Below are positions 33,064 to 45,747 of a stretch of DNA of 64,000 bases, one piece after another. Origin of the DNA: Gamsiella multidivaricata (taxonomy: Eukaryota; Mortierellomycota; Mortierellomycetes; Mortierellales; Mortierellaceae); assembly GCF_025024155.1 (NCBI RefSeq), contig NW_026251754.1, positions 1 to 64,000 of the forward strand, written 5' to 3'. A program made the position numbers and the translations under genes. Under the pieces are notes generated by a model. That model did no database searches. It worked only from the letters and a program-made list of their open reading frames with translations, and was not told the origin of the DNA. Numbering within the stretch: position 1 is the stretch's first letter; every line of letters begins with the position of its first letter.

Positions 33064-35924
33064 ATGTCGTTTCCTGGTCTTGTGTCTGGCGGAGCAGACT
33101 GTGGGCCTGTCAACCCCATCAACGGCCTTGTCAAAAACTTCACCCGGGACAGGACCCTGCAGCAGGTATGCCCCCTCCGCCTCCTCTTTTCCTCTTTCCT
33201 TGCGGATCCCTTTGCCCTGTCTTCAACTGTCTTCAAATGTATTGTGCACTCCTTTTAGTTTACTTTACTAATCAATTTTATTTCCCCGCTTTTTTCTTTT
33301 TTCTTCGGATTTCTACAGGATCGCTTTGCATCCAGCTCTCGGAGTGCTGGAAGCAGTTCTTCAGGTTTCCGCACTGTTCGCCCAGGCCAACAGCAAGGCC
33401 ATGATCAGGTAGGGAGAGCACAGGCACGGGATGATACGGATTTGATTCGAGTGGAAAGTCAGGTCGTACATGGATACTTATTCTTTGCCGTCTCTTCTTT
33501 CACCACGAATATGCACACAGTTTTCGCAGGAATTCCTGCAGCAGGGCGGTGCGAACTCACAAGAGTTCTTCGAGTTCAATGAGATGAACAAGGAGCTCGA
33601 GGGGATCTCCCATCATCAGCAGATCGCGGCGCCCGCAGGTCCAGACTGGGCACTTGATTTCATGCAGCATAACGGAGGACCACAACAGCACCAGCATCGC
33701 GAGTTCCATGAGGACGCACAGTTTCAAGAGTTCGAGAACGTGTTCCAGAATGCGCAGCAACAACAGCAGCTGCAGGGACCACAACTTGGAGGTAAAGAGA
33801 CAGCTTACAACTCTGTGGATCGGATCTGTGGATCGTTTACTCCGGCTCAACATGTGATTTGCTGTAAAGTGTAACCTGGGGAAATTAACACATGTGAGTG
33901 TTGTTCAATATGCTTGTAAAAAAAACTATAGGCGGCTGGCAAGCAGAGTTCACTGCTTTTGAACAGCAACATGGTGGCCTCGGACATGCACTGCAGCCAG
34001 AGCAGATTGAAGCCTTTGAGCGAGCCTTTGAGGATGCCAAGAAGGTCAGCGAATGGGAGTCAGAGTTCAAGGCTGAGAACCAGCCTCAGACCTGGGCAGA
34101 AGAGTTCACAACCCAGGAGAGTAACCCGATCGCCGATCAGGACAATAAGGAAGCTCTCGCCAAGACCGCTGGTCTCCTGCTAGATTCTGTAGATACACAG
34201 GGCAACGAAAAGTTCAAGAACTCGTCCTTCATGAACTTTATGCGGCGGCTCAGAGATCAGGAGGTCGCCATTGAGGGCAACAAGTTGGTCGAACAGACGG
34301 CGCCTGTCATGAGCTCAGCTGGAAGTGACTGGGCGGCCTCATTCAATCAGCAGCAGAACAAGGGCAAGGGCAAGGCTAGGGCCTCGGACTGGTCTTCAGA
34401 GTTTGAGAGCCAACAGGAGCAACAGAACCAGGCAGAGGGCAGCACCTGGTCCACCGAATTCGAGAAGCGGATCGAGCAGCATATCCAGAACCGCGAACCC
34501 GGCGGTATGTGGTCAAGCGAATTTGCGAAGCAGCAGGAGGCAGGCTGGGCAGAAGAGTTCACCGGGGCGACACAGACTATGGGTGGTGGTGCTGGAGCCA
34601 CGAGTTGGGCGCAGCAATTCAACGCCTCACGGCAGGACACTGCTCAGGACTGGGTCAACGAATTTAATTCGTCAAATGCAGCGGAGGAGCTCGAGCAGGC
34701 GTTTCAACGGCATCAACCGCTGGACCAGAACGAGAGCTGGGTCGAGAGTTACCGGAAAAACATTGCTCATCTGACTCAGGACCCCAGCGACAAAGAGTGG
34801 GATTCGTTGCAAAAGGACTGGGAGAAGCAGGAATCGACGGGACTGGGTTACAGGGCTACAGATCCTCGGTACCAAAACTACAGTTTCGAGCAGAACAATC
34901 CTTACATGGTGGCGGATACAGGCAAGTTGATGGACCTCGCCTCCCGGGGCAACCTCACGGAATCTATTTTGGCTCTCGAGGCAGCCGTCCAGAAGGATCC
35001 TATGGATGCAGCGGCATGGCACCAATTGGGCTTGCGGCAGCAGGAGAATGAGCGGGAGACACTGGCGATCGCGGCCCTGACCAAGGCAGTGGAGGCGAAT
35101 CCTAAGGAACTGAATGCCTGGCTGGCCCTGGCAGTTTCTTACACGAATGAAAACTGCAGAGTCGATGCATATGATGCGCTGCAGTCCTGGATTGAGAACT
35201 CAGATCAGTACAAGGGCGTGAAGAGTGCCATCGCCGGTAGCCAGGGCCGTTCAGCACAGGAGAGGCATGAGTATGTAACGGGCTTGTTCTTGGAAGCCGC
35301 GAGGACCAATCCCGGTGAGAACCTGGACCCAGATGTGCAGATTGCGCTGGGTGTTCTATTCAATGTGTCGGAGGAGTACGAGAAAGCAGTCGATTGCTTC
35401 CGTGCCGCACTGAACCTGCGTCCTGATGTAAGTACCTTTTGTTTTCAGATACTTTGGTCCCATGGATATTGCATACACGCAACTTTGTAGTCTGACCATT
35501 GTACATCTCCGTTTATCGATTGTAGGACTACATGCTTTGGAACAAGTACGGCGCAACGCTCGCGAACTCTCACAACACTACATCTGCAATCGAGGCGTAC
35601 TTCAATGCGCTCAACATCAACCCATCCTATATTCGCGCACGATACAATCTTGCGATCGCCTGCATAAACCTGGGCCAGCACCGCGAGGCAGCAGAGCACT
35701 TGCTGAGTGCCTTGTCGCTACAGAACGCTGGTGATGCTGCACGCGGACTGATGGTTGGTGCTTCAACTGCAGGCCCACAGCCAGATGGCGGTGTTGGCGG
35801 CATGTCCCAGAACGTGTGGGAAACGCTCAAGATGGCGATGTACATGCTGGGTAGGACAGATCTTGCACAACATTGCGAGACTTCAAGGGACCTAGATGCC
35901 TTCAGAGACGAATTCGACTTTTAA
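33064..35924 (+). CDS. PEX5: Peroxisomal import receptor PEX5, 785 aa
   Basis: Cytosolic shuttling receptor that binds PTS1 (SKL-type) cargo and docks on PEX13/PEX14 at the peroxisome. Exons 33064-33165, 33319-33408, 33521-33791, 33932-35427 and 35526-35924, phase-consistent. Seen: N-terminal Cys13 in GGADCGP, the conserved site for the monoubiquitin that recycles the receptor; eleven WxxxF motifs (WALDF, WQAEF, WESEF, WAEEF, WAASF, WSSEF, WSTEF, WSSEF, WAEEF, WAQQF, WVNEF) that bind PEX14/PEX13; and a C-terminal TPR domain (about 480-770) with blocks such as AAWHQLGLRQQENE, NAWLALAVSYTNE and DYMLWNKYGATLANS. Eleven W motifs and 785 residues are more than in yeast or human PEX5 (about 575-640). 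Confidence 0.96.
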
Positions 35925-35937
35925 GCATAGAATGACG

Positions 35938-36064
35938 AATAATAAAATAAAATAAAATAAAATAAAATAAAATAAAATAAAATAAAATAAAATAAAATAA
36001 AATAAAATAAAATAAAATAAAATAAAATAAAATAAAATAAAATAAAATAAAATAAAATAAAATA
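35938..36064. repeat. (AAAAT)n microsatellite, about 25 units
   Basis: Uninterrupted AATAA/AAAAT pentamers starting 14 bases after the PEX5 stop codon and ending before AAATAGAAAC. It lies in the PEX5 3' UTR and supplies many AATAAA-type poly(A) signals on the plus strand. Confidence 0.95.
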
Positions 36065-36176
36065 GAAACAACTAAACAACTAGACAACTAAATTCATTTT
36101 GGTTTTGCAAGGTAGTTTGTATTACAGAGCTGCATTGAGGTGCTCCAGAGATGCTAAAAAAGATACCACAGCTCTC

Positions 36177-38534
36177 TTAGTCCCTTCTTGAGCGTCCAAA
36201 CTCATCGACACGTTCTTCCGTCGGCATTCCTAGACGTGCATCTAGGGCCTTGAGTGCCTCCTCTCTGTCCCTCCCTCTCTCTTTCCTGTGATCGCCTCGT
36301 CTCCCCCGACCTGTGGATGCAGATGCCCAATGATCATCGCTTCGGCCGCTGGGTTCACGACGTCCTTCGCGGTTCTCTCTCCGGCCATGACCGGCGGCAT
36401 TTGTCTGGGACTCGGTCGGGACCTCGGTCACGATTTCGCGTTCATAAAAGTCGCTATACAATTTGGTCTTGGGGATAGCCTTCTCGCGTCGGCTGAAGGT
36501 CGATTCGAGTTCGGCCAAGAAATCATCTGTGTACTGGTTAAGGCGACTCTCGGCTGCGGCTGCGGCGATCGAGGCCTCTTCGTCAGAGACCTTGACGCGA
36601 CCGCCCAGACGCAATGAAATGTCACCGCGACGACCACGGTTTCTAGTAAGAATAAAAAAATAAAAAAATAAAGCATAGCGTTGGTACCATTAGTATCTCA
36701 TGATCAAGACCACAAACCACATAGATGGGGTTTTTTTTGTAGACCAGCAAAAGTGATCCTTACTCATAATCATCGGTACGCATGCGACTTCCAGAGTCAG
36801 GAGACCGACTAGCCCGATCGCGTCGAGACGAATAGCCAGGTGAACTCGAGCGGCCTCTTGATGTCGATCGTGGCCCCGAAGATCTCGATCTCGACCTCGA
36901 TCCTGCCAACCTCCTGTTCCTTGACCATGATCGATGACGCGTTGGCGATGGTGAGGGTGAACCGGCTCCCTCCATCTTCCGTCTCAAGCTGCTCATCGAC
37001 AGGATACCGCGACCACGGTTCCAGACTTCGTCTTCGTCCGCTCGACTACGTCGTCCGTACCTTGAGGAACCCATGCTGCTGCTACCGCTGTTATTACGGC
37101 CCGTCCCAGTTCTAGATTCCTCGCGTCCATAGACCGCATAGTAATTACTCTTGGCTGCCGCTCCACGTTCCTTACGGTCATAATCGGTCGCGTATCGGAT
37201 AAACAGCCCTTTGTTGTTCGGGATAACAGGTTGATGCTGCTGCTGAATAGGCGTGTAATCCTTTGCGCGCTGCAAACGGTTCTTGGATCCGGGAACCATG
37301 ACGGACGCCTCTACTGTGTCCGCGCCCTCCGCAGAGAGGGTCTCTGTCCGAGTAGGCTCGACGTCGTCATCCTCTCCAAAGTTGACGTTTCGGTCAACGA
37401 GCTGAAAGTAGAGTGCACGCTTTGCCGAGAATTGGTCCGGAAAGATGATGTTGCAAGAAGAGTCGTCGATCCATTCCACATGACTGGGTCCATACGCCTC
37501 AAAGTATTTGAGGACATCCTTGGTCGACATCTCGTCCGTACCGTAGAGATGCACGGCTTCAAGACGGATGGTTGAGGTCCTGGGAGGCGTCATTGGCAAA
37601 TTGTCGGGTCTTACCCATTCTCTCTCATCTATTTTTGTGAAGCAATAAGGATCCGTCAATATCAGTTTTGTGGTACTCGCCTTGATGGTTCAGCCTTTGT
37701 AACAAAACGGATAAAAGTGGATAAAAATAAAAATAAATAAAAATAAATAAAAACTGACCAATATCCATGCTAGTCCCCTGTTCGTCCATTGTTTCATCCC
37801 TGTTCGCGATCTCTGACTGAGGCACTGCCCCGAAACGCTGAGCACGACTGGCCTTTTTCGCCTGCTCCGCCTTGGACAATGGATCGAAGCCTAAGACGAC
37901 CATTGATAAATATCAGCTCCCAGATCCAAAATGCTATGCTCATGATTAAAGAAGATTCCATTCTTTCAATTGGCAATCCTGCGCGTGCTTTTTTTTACCA
38001 GTGACAAATCCGCCGTGCTTGCTTGCATATTTATGTTGTGCAAATCCATCGCGGGAACCGTGCTGCGGTCTGTTGGTCGTGTAGTTGTCAGATAGGGCAC
38101 GATCGAGCCCTGCAGGTTCGGGTCGTCTCTCACTCTGGAAGCGGGATGAGATATCTCTTGTCTCCTCTTCTAATGCTCTAATAACAAACAAACAAACAAA
38201 GGGTAATAGCAGGGCTGAGTTACTAGAACTAATTGATGAAATCAGCGGTCATGGTTTGTGGGCATAAAAGTCTCACTCACTGTTCAAGTTCAAGCATAGA
38301 ATCTCGGATGGTATGGTCAAACATGGCTCCTGACGTGGTTTCCACGGGTGCGGCCAGGTCGAGGTCGGGGTCCTCTCCCTCTGGGATGGCAAAGCGATTC
38401 TAAATGGGATAGGGTTATGATGCAGGTGAAGTGGGTTCCTTTGTGATGAATACGTGTCCTTGTCCAGTGGTGCTGTGTTATCCGCCAAAGGGTCGATGCC
38501 AAAAGTGCGATCCGCTTACGGCTTCAAACTCCAT
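36177..38534 (-). CDS. NCBP3: Nuclear cap-binding protein subunit 3, 591 aa
   Basis: Forms an alternative cap-binding complex with NCBP1 and links capped RNA to export factors in animals. Exons on the minus strand: 38534-38520, 38399-38281, 38177-37999, 37890-37759, 37628-36764 and 36642-36177, phase-consistent (592 codons). The RNA-recognition-like domain is shown by LYGTDEMSTKDVLKYFEAYGPSHVEWIDDSSC split as LYGTDEMSTKDV and HVEWIDDSSCNI, the family's hallmark; GLFIRYAT and NYYAVYG follow. An Arg/Ser-rich stretch (RSRSRSSGPRS) and a charged C-terminus with LRLGGRVKV complete it, as in the animal protein. Exon 1 codes five residues only (MEFEA), so the N-terminus is the least certain part. 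Convergent with PEX5, divergent from GPI7. Confidence 0.88.
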
Positions 38535-38824
38535 GGTACCAAGTAAGGACTTTTGTTCTGTTTTGTTTCGGGCTCAAAGGAGAGGAGGGGGTGTGAATGG
38601 GATGGAAGAATGAGGACCAGAGATGTCCCTCGACTTGCTCGCAAAGTTTATTGCCTACTTGGGGAAAACGCGGTCCTTCTCCTCGGCATCTGTGGCTTTG
38701 CACGTGCCGCCTTCGTCCCTCCAAACCCCACGCACGAACGGATAGTACGACATCCCTTTCTTAACTTCTATCTTTCTTTTGCATACCACCATCCACGCTA
38801 TCAGCGACATAGACCGAGAAAGCA
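38535..38824. promoter_or_regulatory. Shared divergent promoter of NCBP3 and GPI7
   Basis: Only 290 bp separate the two start codons, which face away from each other, so both promoters must lie here or overlap the genes. No clear TATA box; weak pyrimidine-rich stretches only. Co-regulation is inference. Confidence 0.5.
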
Positions 38825-41800
38825 ATGATGAGGCCATGGATTCTGTTCGGCATCCTCCTGGCCTCACTAGGATGCCAGCTCGTCGGCCTAGTCATGTTTG
38901 CCAAGGGCTTCTTCCCATACAAGGCCATATCAACGACCTTTGCCTCACTGGATCAGTTGCCGCCACTACCTTCGATTCCAGCATCGGATCAAATTCTAGA
39001 GGGGCGCGATGAACATAAATTGCCCTTAGTAGGGACTGTTGCGCCGCGGTTCAGCAAAGTAGTCGTGATGCTTGTGGATGCCCTCAGAAGGTATAACATA
39101 TACCAATCGCATTTGAAGGTCGTTCCTGACCATCTTATTCAAATCGAAAACTGACGCGTTCAACTACCGTTCTGTAGCGATTTCTTGTTCGGAAATGAGT
39201 CTGAGTTCAAGTTCATGCAGAGGTAAGATGCGCAACGCTGAGGGGCAGGTACAAGTTCATGTTTTTTTCTTTTTATATATAGATGGTATACGGATCGATG
39301 GCCCATCACTAATGTCTATTTCTTGATAGTCTGATAGACAGCCATAAGGCCATACCCTTCACAGCACTCGCCTCTGCTCCGACAGTGACGCTTCCGCGAC
39401 TCAAGGCCCTCACAACTGGAACGGTACCTGGATTCTTGGACGCAATCCTCAACATTGCGGAATCAGACCAATCATCGACACTGGCGAACCAGGACAACTG
39501 GGTAGCACAATTGGCGAGAGCTCCCTCGATTAGATCCAACGCGATGCAGGAGACGAAAAGTGCGGCAAATGCAATAGAGAATCGGAAGATTGGTTTCTTT
39601 GGTGATGATACATGGATCAAGCTGTTTCCTGGATTATTCTCCAGGACAGATGGTACTTCCTCATTTTTCGCAATGGCAAGTATCATTGTTGTCAGAAATA
39701 GGCCCTATAAAGCGCAATCGAGGTGACTTGACTGGCACAAGAACTGAACATGATACCCAATATCTTTTTTTTTTTTTTTTTTTTTACTACAATATTCACA
39801 GGATACGGTCGAGGTCGATAACAACGTAACACGCCATGTTGAACCAGAGCTGGCTAGGGATGACTGGGATGCCCTCATTTTCCACTATCTGGGGCTCGAT
39901 CATGTTGGACACTCTGGTGGACCCAAGTCTGCATTAATGGGGCCCAAGCAGGCAGAGATGGACAAGATTGCAGAGACAATCTATAAGACGCTAGTCGCAA
40001 AGGACTCTGCCCTTCAAGCGTCCGATCTGCCGACTCTATTTATCCTGTGTGGAGATCATGGCATGAATGAGGTACGACAGCGCACGCAATGTATTTAGTT
40101 CTTTCTATCTAAGGATTTGAATGCGTACTCGATTACAAAGACTAAGCCGAATATATTGGGCTTTCTGTATCCAGGTTGGCAACCACGGCGGGTCTTCAAG
40201 AAGCGAGATTTCGACTTCATTTCTGTTCATGAGCTCTAGTTTCGATAATTCACGGTATCAAAGTCAAATTGATGCCATGGTCGGGAACTACCGTTTTACA
40301 GAAGATCGGGAAGAGTACCAGCACTACAGAAGCGTGAACCAGGTGGATTTGGTGCCTACACTATCACTTCTTCTGGGGCTTCCTATACCCAAGAACAATG
40401 TCGGGCGATTTATCCCGGAAGTTCTTTTGGACTACGAAGGTAAGGCACATCTTTATATCGCTTATCATTCAGGAGCCTTCAAAATAGGTTCTCTTGGCTT
40501 CAACATCTCCATTTTCGTTACATAGAGGCTGAAATCCTACGGGCGTACCAGCTGAATGCTCATCAGGTCGCTGGTGTCCTCAAGAATATGTGGCCTGATT
40601 TTGAGACAGAGAGCTCCGTTTTGCTCAAAGATTTCAAAAATCCGGATATTGAGGAGGAAACTTCAGAGGAATTTAAGCGTGATGCCCAGAGATGCAAGAA
40701 TGAAGGTGTCCAGAAGCAGCGGCTCGTATGCTGGTATACTTTAGCTTTGGCTGGGCACGCCTCAGTTCTGGAGAGGATGAGGGCTATGGATCGAGGCGTG
40801 CCCAATCTTGAAGCAGAAACCCACAGGATAGGATGGGAGGCCAAGAAGACTTATGACCAGGTAACGACCCGGCGCTACTCCATCGGCATCTTTTATTTTC
40901 ATATGGTATAACTGTCACAACTGTGCGATCTGACTTGCCATACGCTTCTTGAACGATGGTTTAGTTTCTCGACGAGGCCAGCTCGATGCTTTCTACGGCA
41001 CTCAGCAAATACGATATGCCTCTGCTGACAAACGGATCACTGATGATGGCGTTTGCTGTGGGAGGATTAATCTTTTGCGCCATGCAGACCAGCCTTCCGC
41101 GGGATGTCATGGCCTCATGCGTCGAACCTCGCCAGTCAGCTTACTTGTTCGGAAAAGGGCCTTCCTTGTCGCGTCAAAAGGGTACGCCTGGCCGCTCAAC
41201 ATCAGGATCTCTTACTTCCATATTCGGGGAACGCATACCAAAGACAAAGAGGAGCCGGAAGAGAGACAGGAATGAAATCAACTGGATCATAGCCAGAATT
41301 CTGTCAGCTGTGATATTGATCCTCTACTTGGTGACCCTGTTCGCATCAAGTTTTGTGGAGGAAGAGCATCAGTTCTGGTACTTTTTCAACATGACCTGGT
41401 GGGCTGTCCTTGCATTCACCAGCGGACGCTATTTGGCCAGTAGCAACAGCAGCGCAAGGCCTCCCTCGGAAAAGCACAGCAAGGATGAGACGCGTCACGA
41501 GAAGCGCCTATCGTCGTCTGCGACCGCTGCGGTGTACTGTTTGTTGCAGATGGTTATCCTCCGAGTACTCAGAGGCTGGAACCAGACAGGTAAAGGACAC
41601 GCAGTTTGGGGTTGTGTTCAATTTTCAATAATCATTGCTTTGTGCTTGGTTGTTAATAGATATGGGCCATCTCTTTATTTAGGCCAGAAATATGCGGACC
41701 AGATTGATTTGCGGCATTACTTGAACGCGACATGGGTGGGTGTCTCTTGGATTCTGTTTTGGATCACAATGGCAATAGTTGTTGCCACCATGGTCTTCTT

Positions 41801-43454
41801 TACTACTTCCTTCCATTCGCCATTCAGCGGCGGACATCGATATCATCGGAATCAACAGCCAGCCTGGAAATCGGGACTGATAAGTGTCCTTCAAGCTTTG
41901 CTGACGACCTCGATTGTACTGGCGGCTCTTTGGATCACGGTCTATAAGATGGATGTGGAGTCCGCGTACTTTGGTGACGAGGTCATGCGTCGGGTTCACG
42001 CATTCACTGGCACTTTATCTTCTGTGGGCTATCCCGCGGTGGCGGCTGCAGAGGCATCATCGACTCAGGAGGTGGGGATGTCAGGATATGCAATGGCTAG
42101 AGGATGCTATGCCACGTTGGGCGCAATCGCTGTTATGTCCTATGGCTTGAAGGCTCTGTCATCTTCAGGATCAGCATCCTCAGCATCAGACACCGTTCGA
42201 TCAGGACCAGAATCGATGGAGCCTATTACAGAGATGTACACGGGAACGCTTTTTGTACCGTCCATGTTGCTCGGTACTGCAACCTTGCTGCTCATTCTCC
42301 TCTCCAGGCGACATAATGCCCCGCTGTTTGTATTCTTTGGGATGCAGCTATACCTGTATCTTAAATGGATCAGCCTGATTCGGCAACGCGATCTCGATTC
42401 CGAAGAACAGGACGGCGCCGAATACGACGACAGTATTACATATATTGATGAAGATGTGCAGGCTGACGAAATATCCTCAGACTCGGCCATCGACAAGGCG
42501 CACTTGAATACGATGGAGACAAGGAATACCGGGGTATCATCGCGATCATTGAGGTCTCTTCCTGGCCAGAACTCGATCCACAGCTGCTCTATCCTCCTCT
42601 GGACGCTATCATCGTTCTTTCTGTTTGGAAATTCAAACTCGATTGCCTCGATTGATATTTCGAACGCATATGTCGGCATCCAAGCGTACGACATTGGATT
42701 GACAGGTGTTCTCACGTTTGTCTCGAACTGGGCAGGGCCAATCTGGTGGTGCCTCGCTGCCGCAGTCGTCATGAAGTGGGACCTGGAAATAGAGTTGGTC
42801 TGTGCTAAGCAGGACAGGCAGATCGTGTTAAAGGAAGAGGAAGAACAATCATGGAGAACTGTGAGCCGGTGGAGACGGGAGGATAAGGGGACATGGAACA
42901 AGAAGACCAAGAGACGGATACAACTGTACAAACGCGCTCTCGCTAAGAGTCAGGAGGACTCCACAAAGGAAGGAGAGACTGTCGGGAAAGAAGCGAGCAT
43001 GTCTCCGGAGCCAAATGCACACCCACTTAACCTAGAGAGCACTGAACAACACGCCCAGGATTTCGCCACAAACCAGGATGAGCCAGCGAATTTGGAAGAT
43101 GAAGACACCTTCTATGTGTATGAGGAACAGGACACATCTGCTGCTGTTATTGAGGACTCTGTTTCGCCTTTGCCGCATTCGAGTGTTCCATGCATTCTCA
43201 CAGATCCGCCTGGATACAGACGACATCTGATGCAAACAAGGATCCTTGACCATCTGATTTTCAGCAGCCTGTTCTTTGGGATTGCACTCTACGCGCTCTC
43301 GATCGCGGCCATTGTCCTGCGACACCATTTGTTCATCTGGACGGTGTTTTCCCCGAAAGTGCTCTACCAGTTTGCATGGACGGTGCTGTTCCAGCTCGTG
43401 GTCCAGGTCCTGGCGGTCGGATGCGGTGTCTGGTCAATCGTCATGGTGCTGTGA
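38825..43454 (+). CDS. GPI7: GPI ethanolamine phosphate transferase 2, 1307 aa
   Basis: ER membrane enzyme (GPI7/LAS21, animal PIGG) that adds ethanolamine phosphate to the second mannose of the GPI anchor. Exons 38825-39090, 39178-39222, 39330-39675, 39802-40071, 40175-40439, 40526-40860, 40965-41589 and 41683-43454, phase-consistent. Intron 3 has a GC donor (ATG|GCAAGT); intron 7 (93 bp) is stop-free and in frame, but removing it restores WNQTGQKY. Domains: N-terminal membrane anchor, then the alkaline-phosphatase-like lumenal domain with VDALRSD, TVTLPRLKALTTG (Thr nucleophile), GDDTWIKLFP, HYLGLDHVGH, CGDHGMNE and GNHGGSS, then about ten C-terminal membrane helices interrupted by a charged loop (about residues 1120-1220). 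EVDNNVTRH assigns it to GPI7 rather than PIG-O or PIG-N. Confidence 0.93.
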
Positions 43455-45152
43455 CCCGCTTTTGTTCATCATAGAAATAGGCAGTAATGCATAATAAGCA
43501 CAGCAATATAGCCAGGCACATGGAGAGCATTACTTATCTTGTCGATCAAATATTTATGTACACATGCATGCATGCATGCAGGACGTTAAACCATGGATAT
43601 TGGTAGACCAGGGTATAAAGAACTGAGAACGGTTAGGATAAGGTAATGAATGAAGTGAAGGCGGTCGATAAAAAAAAAAAAAAAAAGATAATGAATGCTT
43701 CCCAACGTTCGGTTCTTTTTTCTCCCTCCTCTTCATCTTCGCTTCATTTCTTTTGTTCCTTTGTGTATGCAGCTGGCATCCATGTTCGATGACTTTCTGC
43801 TATCTAACCCTTACGCTCGAAGAGCTACTATATACGAAGGACATGGTTAAGCAAGGCAGCGCTATAATACTCCAGAAACTAGGCGATGCATTCTTATGAC
43901 TACGACATTATATTCTCGAACAAACTGATGTACCTGTTGCAGGCGTAACGAAACCTTCTGGCAAAAAGCAGGCATCCCCACATGCTCAATATAGCGGTTG
44001 TTCTTGCTACCAGATGCGCCCGATGGTTTGTGACAATATCCATTCGAGTTACTTTTTGAAAGTGCGGTCCACATTCATCTATCTCTACATCGATTGAGAA
44101 CAACTGATGAATATTGCAATACTGCAAACAACTGCGGATAGCCATCAATAGTAATGTATAAGGAGCGAGAAATTATCTCATTTCTCAACCTACCTTCGCC
44201 TCGGTTTATCATTGTAGTATAACTAGCAATGCTAGTCCGATTTTATTGTTAATCATAGCATAGCAGAGCTTGTGCGTTGTATCGTTGTATCAGAATAGAA
44301 GGGAAAAAATGAACCTTTTCGTCCTTTGTTGGCTGCACACGCAACAGCTCCATAGAAGAGCTATTTGAAACGATACACACATCAGCGATATTGAGTGATC
44401 CTTCGTCAGAAAAAAAAAAAAAAAAAGGTTAGCTAATAAATATATACTCTTTGCATTTGCCTTGTTAACAGTGTTGATTGGGTATTCTCACTCATCTTCT
44501 CTATATTTGTTGGTCATCGACCTGCTGGTCTGTTTGGCTCATTACAGACGGAGCACAATATCGTTAGTATTTCAAACAAATGGGATCACTGGAAAATCTC
44601 AGACGTAAAGAAGCCCTTTCTTATGATGAATGTTGATTATCCAATCTCAGATACGGATGTAGCATCGTTCATGTAGTTGTATGGTGTCTGATCACATATG
44701 CGAATAGACCTCGATCCGATCCTTACGAGTCCAATGCAGCTCGCGTTCCAGTGTGCCAAAGAGTGATCGATTGCGTCCCGGTTACGCAAATTTTAAAAAA
44801 ATGTTCGCGGTATTTACATAAAAAAATAACAGCGTTCTTTTTTTTTGGTTCGGCAATGACTTAAAAAAGCGAGGAATGCAGAAACGGGGTCGGTATCGCC
44901 TCTTTCGTGAACGCGCACGCACCGTAGGTCTGCGGGGCCGTTTTCGTTTTCTTTTTTTTTTTTTTGACGGAGATACAGAAAGGGATAGGTGAGGCTGCTG
45001 CGCTGCGCTGTGATCTGAAAGTTAATTCACCCTTTTCGCCGAGCAACCCGATCACTTTTTTTAAAGGTATTTAAGGTGCATTTTCCTAGGCTAGATTTTT
45101 TTCATAAACACACAAACGCATAGAAACAACACACACACACAACTAGCCAGCC
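43455..45152. other. Intergenic region, 1.7 kb
   Basis: No gene supported; short ORFs around 43862-44148 (minus) show no family signs. Holds an ATGC tetramer run (43562-43579), A-runs at 43671-43686 and 44410-44426, and AT-rich flanks. The last 100 bp are the promoter of the membrane protein gene. Confidence 0.5.
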
Positions 45153-45662
45153 ATGTCTTCTTCGCCATCTTTCCCGTCTTCGTCCTCATCTCCCTCCGAG
45201 TCCAGCCACCGCCCTTCAGCAGTACCCTACCGCTCCTCACGTTGGCCCGCTCGCTTCCTGGTCTGGACCGGCGTCGGACACAACATTGTAGGTTTCCTAA
45301 TCCCCGCGGTTCGTCAGCCCTTCGTGGATGCCCTCAAGGGTGGATACATCAACCAGCTTGGTACTTCCATCAGTCGTCGTCACTCGTTCTGGTTCTTCAT
45401 GGCTGGCGTAAACTTGGTCCTCCTTGGGAAACTCGTCGATTGGTATCTGTTCCCTGAACAGGTGGATGGCCATAGGAAAATTAAGGACGACTCCTCTGTG
45501 AGAGCACATTCAGACAAGGGAGAGGTGCGATCTGAGAGGAAGTTACCCCGGGAGCTGGGCGTCTGGTTCTTGGGGATCGCAATCGGCGGCGCCACGGCTA
45601 TCCCCAAAAGTGGGTTCTATCTGTTGGGCATCCAGGGCCTGGCCATCTTGTTTGCAAAATAA
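45153..45662 (+). CDS. Small membrane protein, DUF6463-like, 169 aa
   Basis: Single exon. A Ser-rich N-terminus (about 30 residues) is followed by a helix near VWTGVGHNIVGFLIP, a loop with INQLGTSISRRHSFWFF, a second helix (WFFMAGVNLVLLGKLVDW), a polar loop and two further helices (ELGVWFLGIAIGGATAI and SGFYLLGIQGLAIL). The helix-loop pattern with an RR.FWF turn resembles the DUF6463 family of four-helix membrane proteins; that assignment is from memory and modest. Function unknown. The start follows an A/C-rich leader (ACACACACAC, about 45130). Confidence 0.7.
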   Translation: MSSSPSFPSSSSSPSESSHRPSAVPYRSSRWPARFLVWTGVGHNIVGFLIPAVRQPFVDALKGGYINQLGTSISRRHSFWFFMAGVNLVLLGKLVDWYLFPEQVDGHRKIKDDSSVRAHSDKGEVRSERKLPRELGVWFLGIAIGGATAIPKSGFYLLGIQGLAILFAK

Positions 45663-45747
45663 AATATGCGCTGCAAAGTGCTAAATTGCTCTGATGTACA
45701 CGTTCGTTTTTCTATTTCATGATGATTTCTAAGCGAACAAAAGAAAT

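Noticed and set aside
32579..33271. 230-codon plus ORF between NOP56 and PEX5
   Set aside because: Low-complexity Ser/Pro from pyrimidine-rich promoter DNA; it overlaps the true PEX5 start in another frame.
43562..43579. ATGCATGC run as a regulatory palindrome
   Set aside because: A short tetramer microsatellite in a gene-free stretch; nothing links it to a gene.
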